This document shows, piece after piece, positions 25,965 through 36,028 of a stretch of 64,000 nt of DNA. The stretch spans positions 847,032 through 911,031 of the forward strand of contig NZ_RPDH01000003.1 in assembly GCF_003813775.1 (NCBI RefSeq), given 5' to 3'. Source of the DNA: Chitinophaga lutea. GTDB taxonomy: Bacteria > Bacteroidota > Bacteroidia > Chitinophagales > Chitinophagaceae. The position numbers and the translations under genes were made by a program. Positions within the stretch are counted from its first letter, which is position 1; each line of letters starts with the position of its first letter. The notes under the pieces are model-generated. The model ran no database searches. It worked only from the letters and a program-made list of their open reading frames with translations, and had not been told where the DNA came from.

Positions 25965-28900
25965 ATGAAAAAAAACTGGTCATGCATTTTTTCCATATCT
26001 GAAAAGCGCATACATAAAATAATACTGCGTATGAAGATAATTTCAGTCCTGATGCTGACTGCCTGCCTCCAGGTGAGCGCCACGGGATATTCGCAGGAAA
26101 GACTGAGTCTGGAATACAGCAACATCAACATCAAGAAGCTCCTCAGCCTGGTAAGTAAAAAAAGCGATTATACTTTCCTGTACCGTAATGTGACCATTCC
26201 GGATAAGACGATCAACATCAACGTAAAAAACGCGCCTGTTTTAAGCATTCTCGACGAAACGCTGGCAGGCACGGAACTGTCGTATAAAGTACTGTCGGGC
26301 AAACTGGTGGTGATTATGCCTGCGGGCGAAGTGCTGCAGACCAAACCCGTCAAGGGCAAGGTGACGGACTCGGAAGGCCAGCCACTGATCGGCGTTACGG
26401 TGATGGTTAAAGGGACCACCAGGGGCGCGCAAACCGACTCCAAAGGCGAGTTCAGCATAGAGGCGCCGGAAAACGCCACACTGGTTTTTTCCTACATCGG
26501 TCACGAATCACAGGAGGTATCTGTGAAAGACGCCGGCAAAGCGCTCGATATTGTGCTGAAGGGCGGTGCAAGCGGCCTTACGGAGATCGTAGTGGTAGGT
26601 TATGGCGTGCAGAAAAAGATCAATCTGAGCGGCGCTGTGGACGCGATTTCCGGTAAAGCGTTGGAAAGCCGGCCCATCAACAACATCGCTACCGGTTTGC
26701 AGGGTCTGTTGCCGAACCTCAACATCGGCCTTTCCAACGGCCGGGTAACTTCCACGCCATCCTTCAACATCCGTGGCGCAACCGGCCTGCCCGGCTCAAA
26801 CACGGCGCCTTTTATTCTCGTCGATAATATCCCGGCCACGCCTGATGAACTGGCACGGCTCAACCCGGCGGACGTGGAGAGCATCACCGTGCTGAAAGAC
26901 GCCGCTTCCGCCGCTATTTACGGTGCCCGCGCCGCATTCGGGGTGGTGCTGATCACGACCAAATCCGGCGTCAACGACCGTCTCTCCGTTTCCGTAAGCA
27001 CCAATTACGCATTGCGTACACTGGGGAAAGTGCCGGAAATCGTAACAGACCCTTACCTCACGATGGATTATAAGCACCGCGCTGCGACGCCGCTGTACAA
27101 CCTGTTCCCGGATGCCGTGCGGGAATACGCAAAAAAACGGTCTGCTGATCCTTCGCTGCCGGCTGTTATCGTAGATCCCAACAACCCGAACGCATGGGCC
27201 TATTACGGCACCACGGACTGGTTGCATGAAGCCTATACCAAAACCGCGCCCTCAAGCAATACCAGCTTCAGCATTTCAAAGAAAGACAAGAAACTGGCCT
27301 ACTACCTGTCTGGCGAATATTTCCAGAATAATGGCCAGCTGAAGTACGGCAACGACGTATACAAACGCTATAACCTTCGTGCGAAAGGCACCTACGAGTT
27401 CAACGACCGCGTTAAACTGGGCACCAACACCACCTTCACCAGCGGCGACTATGATTCTCCCGGGTTTATTGACGGCGACTTTTTCCATAACGTGAACCGC
27501 ACACCGGCATTGTCCGTACTGCGCAACCCCGACGGTTCCTGGACCTCGGACGGAGCCAGCCTGTTCGGGCGTTTGCAGGATGGCGGGCGCAACAAAAGCG
27601 TCCTCAATGAGTTCGTGCTGACCGCCAATGGTGAGGTAGGCATCCTCAAAGGCGTATGGGACATCAAGGCCGACGCTACCTTCCGCCGGTACAACAACGT
27701 GGTGAACGGATTCGGCGTACCCGTGCCCTACAACAACGGGCCGAACCAGCCGATCAAATATACCGGCGCCAATCCGTCGTTCGCCAACAACGCGGCCGAC
27801 GCCTACCGTTACAACGTTTACAACGTATATACCGATTTTCATAAGACCTTTGCCAAACGCCATTTTGTGCAGGCGCTGGCCGGTTTCAACCAGGAATACT
27901 ATTATTTCAACCGCTTCAGCACCACCCGTCAGGGCCTGATCAGTAACTCGCTCCCCAGCCCGCAGCTGGCCACCGGAACGGTGACCACTACCTCCAGGAT
28001 CGACGACTGGGCAGTGCGTGGTCTCTTTTACCGCCTCAATTACATTTACAACGACAAGTACATACTGGAGTTCAACGGCCGCTACGACGGTACCTCCCGC
28101 TTCCCGTCCCACGACCGCTGGGGCTTCTTCCCTTCGGCTTCCGCTGCCTGGGTGTTGACCAACGAGGAGTTCTTCAAGCCGCTGGCGCATCCCCTGCATC
28201 TCGACGTACTGAAGTTCCGCGCGTCTTACGGCTCCCTGGGCAACCAGGCGACCGTCAATTCATACGGATACATTCCCACCATGGGCTCCGGTCAGATCGG
28301 GCAGATCCTCGACGGGGCAAGGCCGATCGGTGTAACACAGCCCGCGCCTGTATCCAGCTCGCTCACCTGGGAAAAGATCAGGACTTTGAACTTCGGGGTG
28401 AACATGAGCTGGCTCAACAACAGGCTCAGCATCGACGGTGATATTTACACCCGCACCGTGGAAGACCTGCTGACGAAAAGCAAAACGCTGCCCGCCGTAT
28501 TCGGCGCCAATGAGCCCAATACCAATGCAGCAGACATCCGGGTAAAAGGATGGGAACTGAGCATGAAATGGAACGATGAATTCACCCTGGGCGGCTCTCC
28601 GTTCAACTATGGTGTAAGGTTCATCCTGTCTGACAGCTACGCGGAAGTGATGAAGTTCGACAATCCAGGCCGTTTGCTGAGCGACCATTACGTGGGTAAA
28701 CGTTTTGGAGAGATCTGGGGCCTGGAAAACGATGGGTTCTTTCAGACAGAAGATGAGCTGAAAAATTCTCCCGACCAGACCGATGTAGGTTCAGATGACC
28801 AGAACTACAAATTCTATGTAGGTGACCTGAAATTTAAAGATCTCAACGGCGATAAAAAGATCAATTACGGCAAACGTACGGTAGATGATCCGGGAGACAG

Positions 28901-29411
28901 CCGTATTATCGGCAACAGCAGCATCCGCCTGCCTTACAGCCTCGACCTCTCTGCCGACTGGAAAGGTTTTGACCTCCGGGTATTCTTCCAGGGTGTGGGC
29001 AAACGCGACTGGTATCCGAACCCCAGCAACCACTACTTCTGGGGTGTATTCGCACAACCGTGGACGAACGTGCAGGTGCATAACCTCGACAGCTGGACGC
29101 CCGAACAACGCAACGCCTATTTCCCCCGCCTGAAGTCTTATATCGCTGAAGATGCTTCCGAGCTGGGTGCGCCGCAAACACGCTATCTGCAGAATGCCGC
29201 TTACCTGCGCCTGAAGAACCTGACCGTCGGCTACACACTGCCATCTGCGCTTACCCGCAAGGCGCATATCGAAAGGCTGCGTTTCTACTTCAGTGCGGAG
29301 AACATTTTTACCCGCTCGCATTTGAAGGCGAATCTCGATCCGGAAGGTTTGGGCGGTAGCGTATATCCTTTCCAGAAAACATATTCCGGTGGTCTGAATC
29401 TCAATTTCTAA
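25965..29411 (+). CDS. SusC/RagA-family TonB-linked outer-membrane transducer
   Basis: A 1148-residue TonB-dependent receptor. The N-terminus starts MKKNWSCIFS and leads into a signal (SVLMLTACLQVSATGYSQ), a form common in Chitinophaga-type receptors. Then come an STN domain (about 48-115), a carboxypeptidase-like Ig domain (about 125-215, VKGKVTDSEGQPLIGVTVMV), a SusC plug with the class signature region (LTEIVVVGYGVQKKINLSGA, about 205-330), and a 22-strand barrel ending in the aromatic YSGGLNLNF. The STN domain allows signalling to the FecR/ECF pair encoded just upstream. With the SusD protein 21 bp downstream it forms a lidded importer, probably of a glycan, peptide or other oligomer. Confidence 0.96.
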   Translation: MKKNWSCIFSISEKRIHKIILRMKIISVLMLTACLQVSATGYSQERLSLEYSNINIKKLLSLVSKKSDYTFLYRNVTIPDKTININVKNAPVLSILDETLAGTELSYKVLSGKLVVIMPAGEVLQTKPVKGKVTDSEGQPLIGVTVMVKGTTRGAQTDSKGEFSIEAPENATLVFSYIGHESQEVSVKDAGKALDIVLKGGASGLTEIVVVGYGVQKKINLSGAVDAISGKALESRPINNIATGLQGLLPNLNIGLSNGRVTSTPSFNIRGATGLPGSNTAPFILVDNIPATPDELARLNPADVESITVLKDAASAAIYGARAAFGVVLITTKSGVNDRLSVSVSTNYALRTLGKVPEIVTDPYLTMDYKHRAATPLYNLFPDAVREYAKKRSADPSLPAVIVDPNNPNAWAYYGTTDWLHEAYTKTAPSSNTSFSISKKDKKLAYYLSGEYFQNNGQLKYGNDVYKRYNLRAKGTYEFNDRVKLGTNTTFTSGDYDSPGFIDGDFFHNVNRTPALSVLRNPDGSWTSDGASLFGRLQDGGRNKSVLNEFVLTANGEVGILKGVWDIKADATFRRYNNVVNGFGVPVPYNNGPNQPIKYTGANPSFANNAADAYRYNVYNVYTDFHKTFAKRHFVQALAGFNQEYYYFNRFSTTRQGLISNSLPSPQLATGTVTTTSRIDDWAVRGLFYRLNYIYNDKYILEFNGRYDGTSRFPSHDRWGFFPSASAAWVLTNEEFFKPLAHPLHLDVLKFRASYGSLGNQATVNSYGYIPTMGSGQIGQILDGARPIGVTQPAPVSSSLTWEKIRTLNFGVNMSWLNNRLSIDGDIYTRTVEDLLTKSKTLPAVFGANEPNTNAADIRVKGWELSMKWNDEFTLGGSPFNYGVRFILSDSYAEVMKFDNPGRLLSDHYVGKRFGEIWGLENDGFFQTEDELKNSPDQTDVGSDDQNYKFYVGDLKFKDLNGDKKINYGKRTVDDPGDSRIIGNSSIRLPYSLDLSADWKGFDLRVFFQGVGKRDWYPNPSNHYFWGVFAQPWTNVQVHNLDSWTPEQRNAYFPRLKSYIAEDASELGAPQTRYLQNAAYLRLKNLTVGYTLPSALTRKAHIERLRFYFSAENIFTRSHLKANLDPEGLGGSVYPFQKTYSGGLNLNF

Positions 29412-29432
29412 ATCTGACGCAAAACAAACAGC

Positions 29433-31238
29433 ATGAAAAACATCAGCTTCTATATAGGTTTAGGGATGCTCGCAGCGGCAACAGTGTCCTGCAAAAAAGA
29501 TTTTCTCGACAGGTTCCCGAAAACGGAAGTGACGCAGGAAACTTTCTTCAACACCCCGCAGGACCTGGAAACATACACGAACACCTTATACGGCCAGCTG
29601 CAATACGGCACCGACGATATCAATTCTGACAACATCAGCAGCTACAGCGGCGGAGGGGAAGTAGACGCCCTGGTGCGCGGTTCCGTTACGCCGAACAATG
29701 CCGGCGGCTGGAACAGGGATGAATGGGCCAAACTGCGCCGCATCAATTTTATGCTCGACAACGTGCATAAAACCACCGGCGACGCGACCGCCATCAAACA
29801 TTACATCGGTATCGCCCGCTTTTTCCGCGCCTGGTTCTATCTCGGCAAAATGGCCCGTTATTCGGACGTGCCCTGGTATAACACCGCACTCGCCACCGAC
29901 AACGAACAACTCTACAAAGCCCGCGACCCGCGCGCGCTGATCGCCGACTCCATCCTCAACGACCTGACCTTTGCCGTGGAGAACATCAAGCCCGACGAAG
30001 GCAACCGCACCCGCGTGTCGAAATGGGTGGCGCTCGCGCTGATGACGCGGTTCGGGCTGTATGAAGGCACCTACCGGAAATATCACGGCGAACTGAACCT
30101 CGCCAACGATCATACCCGCTTCCTCGAGAAAGCGGTGTGGGCGGCAGACGAAATCATGAAAAGCGGCCGCTTCGTTATTCACAACACCGGCGCCGGTGCC
30201 GCCGATTACCGGGTACTGTTCTCCAGCAGCTCACTGGCCGGCAACAAGGAAATGATCCAGTGGGCCGACTATCAGCAGGCGCTCGGCGTGGGCAACAATA
30301 CGCATACGGTATTGGGTTGGACCTGGTCGCTCAGCAACAGCCTGGCTACCACCTACCTGATGAAAGACGGCACGCCGTTTACCGCACAGGCCGGTTATGA
30401 CAAGAAAGGGTTCATCGACATGTTTACCGACCGCGATCCGCGTCTCGCTGAAACGGTAGCCCCTCCGGGCTTTTCACCCAACCAGGACGGCAAGCCGTAT
30501 ATCGCCAAACCGAACCTGGGCGGTCTCGACCAGGTGAAGTTCTATCCCCGCAGCCCGGCGCAGCGCCAGGGCTGGGTAGCTAACTACACCGGTTTGCCCG
30601 TATTCCGCTATGCAGAGGTGCTGCTCGCATATGCCGAAGCGAAAGCAGAGCTGGGCACCATCACGCAGGCCGATCTCGATAAAACCATCAAACTGCTGCG
30701 CACCCGCGTGCAAATGCCCGCGCTGGATGCGGCGGCGGCCAATGCCAATCCCGATAACGTGCTGGCGCTGGAATACCCCGCGGTAACCGGTCCTAACAAA
30801 GGCCTGTTGCTCGAAATCCGCCGTGAGCGGAGAGTGGAGCTGGCCTGCGAAGGACTGCGGTACGACGACCTGATGCGCTGGAAAGCAGGCATGCGCTTGC
30901 AGGATGCGCAGGGCGGTATGTATGTGGCCGCGCTGGGCGCCATCGATGTGAGCGGCGACGGTAAGCCGGACATCGCCATCCTGGCTTCGCCGAAAGACGA
31001 ATCGCCCATCGCCGGCCTGCCCGAGGATGTGAAGAAAGGGCTGTCGAAATTCTACCTGAAAGATGAAAATGGTAAGGACAATAATTTTTATCTCCAGAAT
31101 GGTACCTCCGGTAAAATTCTTTTTACCCGCGACCGCGATCAGCCCAGGGTGTTCCAGGAGCCGAAGTATTACTATCGCCCCGTTCCCCAGGATCAACTGA
31201 TCCTCAACAGCCAGCTGAAACAGATTTTCGGTTGGTAA
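29433..31238 (+). CDS. SusD/RagB-family surface lipoprotein
   Basis: A 601-residue SusD homologue. The signal MKNISFYIGLGMLAAATVSC ends in Cys20, so it is lipidated; KKDFLDRFPKTE after the Cys is typical of surface-exposed Bacteroidota lipoproteins and of SusD N-termini. The body has the helical TPR-like core (KHYIGIARFFRAWFYL, VALALMTRFGLYEGTY) and the conserved C-terminal stretch EIRRERRVELACEGLRYDDL followed by RWKAG. It is the ligand-capturing lid of the SusC barrel encoded 21 bp upstream. A terminator follows, and a secreted phosphoesterase gene begins shortly after it. Confidence 0.95.
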   Translation: MKNISFYIGLGMLAAATVSCKKDFLDRFPKTEVTQETFFNTPQDLETYTNTLYGQLQYGTDDINSDNISSYSGGGEVDALVRGSVTPNNAGGWNRDEWAKLRRINFMLDNVHKTTGDATAIKHYIGIARFFRAWFYLGKMARYSDVPWYNTALATDNEQLYKARDPRALIADSILNDLTFAVENIKPDEGNRTRVSKWVALALMTRFGLYEGTYRKYHGELNLANDHTRFLEKAVWAADEIMKSGRFVIHNTGAGAADYRVLFSSSSLAGNKEMIQWADYQQALGVGNNTHTVLGWTWSLSNSLATTYLMKDGTPFTAQAGYDKKGFIDMFTDRDPRLAETVAPPGFSPNQDGKPYIAKPNLGGLDQVKFYPRSPAQRQGWVANYTGLPVFRYAEVLLAYAEAKAELGTITQADLDKTIKLLRTRVQMPALDAAAANANPDNVLALEYPAVTGPNKGLLLEIRRERRVELACEGLRYDDLMRWKAGMRLQDAQGGMYVAALGAIDVSGDGKPDIAILASPKDESPIAGLPEDVKKGLSKFYLKDENGKDNNFYLQNGTSGKILFTRDRDQPRVFQEPKYYYRPVPQDQLILNSQLKQIFGW

Positions 31239-31264
31239 AGAACATCATTTTTTAACAGCAGGAG

Positions 31265-31290
31265 TGCCGGCCGACCAGCCGGCATTCTTA
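31265..31290 (+). terminator. Terminator or attenuator after susD
   Basis: A perfect 7-bp stem, TGCCGGC (31265-31271) and GCCGGCA (31278-31284), with a 6-base loop and a T-rich tail. The next gene starts at 31303, so read-through may feed it. Confidence 0.6.
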
Positions 31291-31302
31291 TCTTTACGCG
31301 CT

Positions 31303-33594
31303 ATGATCAGACTATCCCGCCTGCTGCTACTCGCAGGCATATGCAGTGTACAGGCCGCTGCAGCGCAATACAGCGGCTATGTGTTTTCCGACGACAATAA
31401 GAACGGCCTCCGCGAGCCCCGGGAAAAAGGTATCGCCGGCGTGCGTGTATCCGACGGGTTGAACGTGCTCGTGACGGACAGCGACGGCGCTTTTACCCTG
31501 CCCGGCCATGCCCGCAACCGGTTCGTTTTTATCACGACGCCCGCAGGTTACCGCACCACCAAAGCGTTCTACATGCCGCTTTCCCCGAAAACGGAAGCTT
31601 ACAATTTCGGCTTGCAGCCGGTGCAGCAGAACGGCACCTTCCTGCGCATCACCGACACCGAAACGGCGCAGTTCGATAACTGGGTGACCGACGTGAAACA
31701 ATACGCCCGCAACGAAAAGGCGGACTTCCTGATACATACGGGCGACATCTGCTACGAAAAAGGCATGAACTTCCACGCTGCGCAGGTCAACACCCAAACC
31801 ATGGACCTGCCCGTGTATTACGCCATCGGCAATCACGACCTCGTGAAAGGCGCGTACGGAGAGGAATTGTATGAGTCCCTGTTCGGGCCCGTGTTTTATT
31901 CTTTCGAATCGGGAAAGGTGCACTACATCGTAACGCCCATGCGAAGTGGCGATTACAAACCTTCTTATACGGACGAGGATGTGTATCAATGGCTGAAGAA
32001 CGACCTGGCGAAGGCCGATCCCGCCAAACCGGTCGTGATCTTCAATCATGACCTGCTCACCTACGACAGCACGTTCCGTTTCAAAGACCTGGTGCTGAAC
32101 GAGCACCGCCTCAAAGCCTGGATTTACGGGCACTGGCATATCAACTTCTCCCGCATGCACGGGCAGAACGGCGTTCGTTCCATTTGCGCCGCACCGGCGG
32201 CAGGCGGCGGTATCGACAATTCGGCCTGTAATTTTGATGTGTTCTCAACAGACGGCAGCGGCATTACGGATATCCGACGCCGTTATACCTACGCGCACCG
32301 CAAGCTGGCGATGTTGTACGCCGCCGGCCGCGACGTCACCGTGAACGCCTACCACACGGCGAGCCCGGTGAAATCCGTGACCGTCCGGACGTTCGACCAG
32401 AAAGGGAATGCATTGCAGGTACTGTCGCTGACACCCCAGTCCGACTGGAACTGGCGGGGCGGGCAGTTGCACGCAAAGGCGCATACCGCCGCCACCGAAG
32501 CCCTGCTGAACAACGGAGAAATCCTCTTCACCCGCGATACCATCGGTAACACCCGTCTTGTTGCCTCCGGTAACCTGAAAGGCAATATCTGGCGCAGTGC
32601 GCCGGTATCCGGCGATAACCTGGTATTCATCGCTACCATCGATGATGAATTGAACCGGCATTGCGGCATCTCCGCCATGGACTTCAACGGGAAAGTGAAA
32701 TGGCAGTTCCGTACCCGCAACTCCGTGAAGAATATGCTCTCGTACGCTAACGGCACGGTGCTGGGCACGGATGCGGAAGGATATACCTATGCGGTGGATG
32801 CGAAAACAGGCCGGCTGAAATGGGAGCATCAGGGCGGCCTCAATTCCCTGCCGGAATATTGCTCCGGGGGGATTGTGGACGGTGATAGCTATTACACCGG
32901 CGCCGGCAAATACCTGCAGGCGCTGTCCATCAAAGACGGTTCCGTAAAATGGACGAATACCGGCTGGGCCGGGGGAGAAGGCACGCCGGCCACCATCGTG
33001 CAGCAGGGCAACCTGCTGGCCGTTTCTTCCAACTGGAACGCCCTGTTCATGCACGAGGCCTCGACCGGCAAACTGCTGTGGAAGAAAAACAACGCGGGCA
33101 TCCGTTTCAGGAGCAGCACGCCCGTGTTCGCGGACGGTGAGCTGATCGTGTGCGGCACGGAGTTCATCCACTTCCTCGATCCGCAGACCGGCCGTACGAA
33201 AGACAGCATCCCCGTGAGCGACGGCATCAAAACGATGGCCGCGCCGGTGGTAACGCCGCAGCACATCATCGTGAGCGGCGCGGCGGAAGGGCTCGTCGCC
33301 TTCGACCGTACAACGCACAATGAAGCCTGGCGCTTCAAACCGGGCGAAGCGATCTTCTATTCCGCGCCTTATTCCAAACCTTCATCGGCTACCATAGAAA
33401 GCACGCCGTTGTTCGTGAATGGCCGCCTGTACGCTGCAGCGCTCGACGGGCGCCTCTATGTGCTGGATGCGCAGACCGGGAAGGTGTTGCAGCAGGAGGA
33501 TGTTGGTTGCCCCATTTTTGCGCCGGTGGCGCGGGAGGGGCAGCTGACGCTGCTGAGCGACTTTGCGGGGAACGTCTACTTCTTCAAACTATAA
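31303..33594 (+). CDS. Secreted calcineurin-like phosphoesterase fused to PQQ-type beta-propeller
   Basis: The start at 31303 gives a proper signal peptide (MIRLSRLLLLAGICSVQAAA); the frame opens earlier inside the hairpin after susD. The 763-residue product has three parts. Residues about 24-105 are an SdrD/prealbumin-like Ig domain (DDNKNGLREPREKGIAGVRV). Residues about 110-330 are a metallophosphoesterase with FLIHTGDICYE, YAIGNHDL, VIFNHDLL and IYGHWHINF supplying the two-metal ligands. Residues about 385-763 are a PQQ/YVTN-like propeller with repeats such as GYTYAVDAKTGRLKWEHQGG and RLYVLDAQTGKVL. It should act in the periplasm or at the surface, probably removing phosphate from the ligand imported by the SusCD pair upstream. 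The substrate is not shown by sequence. Confidence 0.88.
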   Translation: MIRLSRLLLLAGICSVQAAAAQYSGYVFSDDNKNGLREPREKGIAGVRVSDGLNVLVTDSDGAFTLPGHARNRFVFITTPAGYRTTKAFYMPLSPKTEAYNFGLQPVQQNGTFLRITDTETAQFDNWVTDVKQYARNEKADFLIHTGDICYEKGMNFHAAQVNTQTMDLPVYYAIGNHDLVKGAYGEELYESLFGPVFYSFESGKVHYIVTPMRSGDYKPSYTDEDVYQWLKNDLAKADPAKPVVIFNHDLLTYDSTFRFKDLVLNEHRLKAWIYGHWHINFSRMHGQNGVRSICAAPAAGGGIDNSACNFDVFSTDGSGITDIRRRYTYAHRKLAMLYAAGRDVTVNAYHTASPVKSVTVRTFDQKGNALQVLSLTPQSDWNWRGGQLHAKAHTAATEALLNNGEILFTRDTIGNTRLVASGNLKGNIWRSAPVSGDNLVFIATIDDELNRHCGISAMDFNGKVKWQFRTRNSVKNMLSYANGTVLGTDAEGYTYAVDAKTGRLKWEHQGGLNSLPEYCSGGIVDGDSYYTGAGKYLQALSIKDGSVKWTNTGWAGGEGTPATIVQQGNLLAVSSNWNALFMHEASTGKLLWKKNNAGIRFRSSTPVFADGELIVCGTEFIHFLDPQTGRTKDSIPVSDGIKTMAAPVVTPQHIIVSGAAEGLVAFDRTTHNEAWRFKPGEAIFYSAPYSKPSSATIESTPLFVNGRLYAAALDGRLYVLDAQTGKVLQQEDVGCPIFAPVAREGQLTLLSDFAGNVYFFKL

Positions 33595-33600
33595 AAGCAA

Positions 33601-33627
33601 AATGCCGGGTTATTCCCCGGCATTTTT
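33601..33627. terminator. Bidirectional terminator overlapping the end of the GT20 gene
   Basis: AATGCCGGG and CCCGGCATT flank a 6-base loop, with A-rich sequence on one side and T-rich on the other, so it can stop transcription from both directions. The minus-strand stop codon (33610-33612) sits in the loop, so the hairpin's far arm also codes the last residues of the GT20 protein. Confidence 0.85.
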
Positions 33628-35838
33628 TAATTCGATCATAAATTCATTGGCCCAGTATTCAATGTTGAAGTGGCTGACGTTCTGGTACAGCCGCTTCATC
33701 CTGATCTGCCGTTCCTGTTTATTCATGGAAATAGCCCGTAGGAGGCTTTCTTTCATGGACGCATTGTCGTACGGGTTGGTGAGGATGGCCGTGGGCAGTT
33801 CCACCGACGCCCCTGCGAATTCAGACAGCACCAAAGCCCCGTCCGATTCGGGATTGAGGCCCTGCACCGCAACATATTCCTTCGCCACGAGGTTGAGCCC
33901 GTCGCGGAGCGGGGTGATCCAGGCGATGTCCGAAATGGCGTAATAGGCCAGCACTTCCTCGAACGAAAACGAACGGAAAAAGAAGTGGATGGGCACCCAG
34001 TCGATCCGCGAATACTGGCCGTTGATCTTGCCGATCAGCTGTTCCAGCTCCTGCTGTACCTGCTCGTATATTTTCATCCCGCTGGCAGGAGGGGTGCAGA
34101 TGTTGATCAGTTCGATCTTGCCGTGCAGGTTGGGATGTTCTTCCAGGAACTGGTGGAAGGCTTTGATTTTTTCGAGCGGGCCTTTTACATAGTCGAGGCG
34201 CTCTATGCTGAGAATGGTCTTTTTACCGTTGGTCTGTTTTTTCAGTTCCGTGATGAGTTGCCGGGTGGAGGGTTTCTCCGTCAGTTCTTTGATGTAATCC
34301 ACATGCACGCCCACGGGATTGGCGCCCAGCCTTATTTTCCGGCGGCCGGTGTCGATCTCGCGGGTCATGGTGCCGGTGCCCATGGCGCAGCTGTAGGTGA
34401 GGAAGCGCGGCGCGCAGTTCATCTGTTCCGTGATTTTAACGGGCATGTGGCTTTTCACCACGTCCACGAAATTCTCCACGTAACGGGGGATGTGAAAACT
34501 CACGTAGTCGCATTGCAGCAGGCTGCCGATGATTTCCGCGCGCCAGGGAATGATGTTGAATGTGTTCGCGGCGGGGAAAGCGGTATGATGGAAGAAGCCG
34601 ATTTTCAGGTCGGGGCGCAGCATGCGCAGGTAACCCGGCACCATCCAGAGGTTGTAATCGTGTATCCAGACCATCGCATTCAGTTCCGCTTCCGCGGCGG
34701 CTTTTTCGGCGAAGCGGCGGTTGATCTTCAGGTAATGTTCCCAATGTTCGTGGTTGAACTGCGCTTTTTCGGTGAAGGAAAAAATCGCGGGCCAGAAAGC
34801 TTCCTTGGAAAAGAGTTTGTAAAAGATGTCGATGTCTTCTTTTTCCATCAGCACGGGGCTGGCCATCAGGTTGGGGTATTGCTCCCGGTCGATGTGGAAG
34901 TTCTCCGCCTGTTCTTCGTCTTCCTGTTTTTCCTGCCAGGCCACCCACAAGCCGGGGCGCTGCGTTTTGAAAAAGTTGGTGAGCGTGGGCAGGATGCCGT
35001 TCGGGCTTTTGGGGGAGCGGCGGATCTTTTTGCCGTTCACTTCCACCGTTTCAAAAGGGAAGCGGTGGTACAGCATCACGAGCTGTGAAGAGATGTTGGG
35101 CGCCGTTGCGGGCGTTTTTTCCCTGAAATAGGGCCGGAAGTCGCTGAAGTGTTCCAGCGCTTCAAGGATGCCGCCTGCGCCGGCGGTGTCCGACAGCAGC
35201 ACGTCGTCCAGGTCACGGGTGGCCGTGGTGAGCGCGTGTTCCGCTTCGCCCACTACCACGCCTTTGAAGCCGCGGCCGTACAGCGAAAGGTCGTTGAGCG
35301 TATCGCCGGCTACGAGCACATCCGTTTCCGGTATCTGTAATAATTTCACGAGGTGCTGCAGCGTGCTGCCTTTGTTGACGGAGCGCGGCAATACGTCTAG
35401 GAATTTGTTGGCGGACAGGATGATGTCGCAGCCGAGGGTTTTTTCGAGTTCGTTTATTTGGGATTTGATGTTTTCGTCGTCGAAAAAAAACGAGCACCGC
35501 CGCTGTTGCGGCACTGTCTGGAGGCGCAAGCCGCCGATGTGCTCCATCTGTTCCATGATGACCGCTTTGCCCGGCCATTTGTTTTCGATATTGTTCTGGA
35601 TGGGCTGCACCGGCTGGAGGGTCGCCCCGTCGAGCACCGTGGCGCCCACATCGCAGATGATGTAATCAGGCCTGGGAATCACGGGATCGCTCAACAGCGG
35701 GAGAATACTCTCCACCCCGCGGCCGGTGACGAATATCAGCCGGAAATCATCGTTTTCGCGGATGATGTTGTACAGGTGCTCTTTGTGTTGGTGCGTACCG
35801 CCTAAAAATGTTCCGTCCAGGTCTGTTGCTAGAATCAT
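33610..35838 (-). CDS. Bifunctional HAD phosphatase-GT20 synthase, GgpPS-like
   Basis: I choose the ATG at 35838 (MILATDLDGTFLGG); in-frame codons further upstream encode unlikely residues. The 742-residue product joins an N-terminal HAD-IIB phosphatase (about 1-240; DLDGTF nucleophile motif, FVTGRG, AGDTLNDLSLY) to a GT20 synthase (about 255-742). Synthase motifs are MVWIHDYNLWMVPGYLR, FFHHTAFPAANTFN, FHIPRYVENF, ERLDYVKGPLEKI and LRDGLNLVAKEYVA. HDYNLW and FHIPRYVENF are typical of glucosylglycerol-phosphate synthase rather than trehalose-6-phosphate synthase, and the phosphatase-first order is that of GgpPS. The probable role is to make the compatible solute glucosylglycerol from ADP-glucose and glycerol-3-phosphate. 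Trehalose synthesis is the alternative. A -7 box lies about 85 bp upstream. Confidence 0.8.
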   Translation of the reverse strand: MILATDLDGTFLGGTHQHKEHLYNIIRENDDFRLIFVTGRGVESILPLLSDPVIPRPDYIICDVGATVLDGATLQPVQPIQNNIENKWPGKAVIMEQMEHIGGLRLQTVPQQRRCSFFFDDENIKSQINELEKTLGCDIILSANKFLDVLPRSVNKGSTLQHLVKLLQIPETDVLVAGDTLNDLSLYGRGFKGVVVGEAEHALTTATRDLDDVLLSDTAGAGGILEALEHFSDFRPYFREKTPATAPNISSQLVMLYHRFPFETVEVNGKKIRRSPKSPNGILPTLTNFFKTQRPGLWVAWQEKQEDEEQAENFHIDREQYPNLMASPVLMEKEDIDIFYKLFSKEAFWPAIFSFTEKAQFNHEHWEHYLKINRRFAEKAAAEAELNAMVWIHDYNLWMVPGYLRMLRPDLKIGFFHHTAFPAANTFNIIPWRAEIIGSLLQCDYVSFHIPRYVENFVDVVKSHMPVKITEQMNCAPRFLTYSCAMGTGTMTREIDTGRRKIRLGANPVGVHVDYIKELTEKPSTRQLITELKKQTNGKKTILSIERLDYVKGPLEKIKAFHQFLEEHPNLHGKIELINICTPPASGMKIYEQVQQELEQLIGKINGQYSRIDWVPIHFFFRSFSFEEVLAYYAISDIAWITPLRDGLNLVAKEYVAVQGLNPESDGALVLSEFAGASVELPTAILTNPYDNASMKESLLRAISMNKQERQIRMKRLYQNVSHFNIEYWANEFMIELKNAGE

Positions 35839-35923
35839 GCATGGTAATTTTGGTGAAAGAATAAAAGAATATAGGTTAGAAACCGTTGGCAGGTGCCGGG
35901 GGATTCGGGTTTGAACAGCGATG

Positions 35924-35931
35924 CAAAGGTA
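35924..35931 (-). promoter_or_regulatory. -7 box for the GT20 gene
   Basis: On the minus strand TACCTTTG matches TAnnTTTG exactly. It implies a leader of about 80 nt. No TTTG is found at the expected -33 distance; GTTTTTC lies nearer. The 190-bp divergent gap also serves the acyl-CoA ligase gene on the plus strand. Confidence 0.45.
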
Positions 35932-36028
35932 CTGAAAAACGAAGGGGCTTCCGGTGACAATTTGGCGATATGGGTGACGATGCGGCACATATATGAAATT
36001 ACCGGGATTTTTATTATATTGTCGTTAT

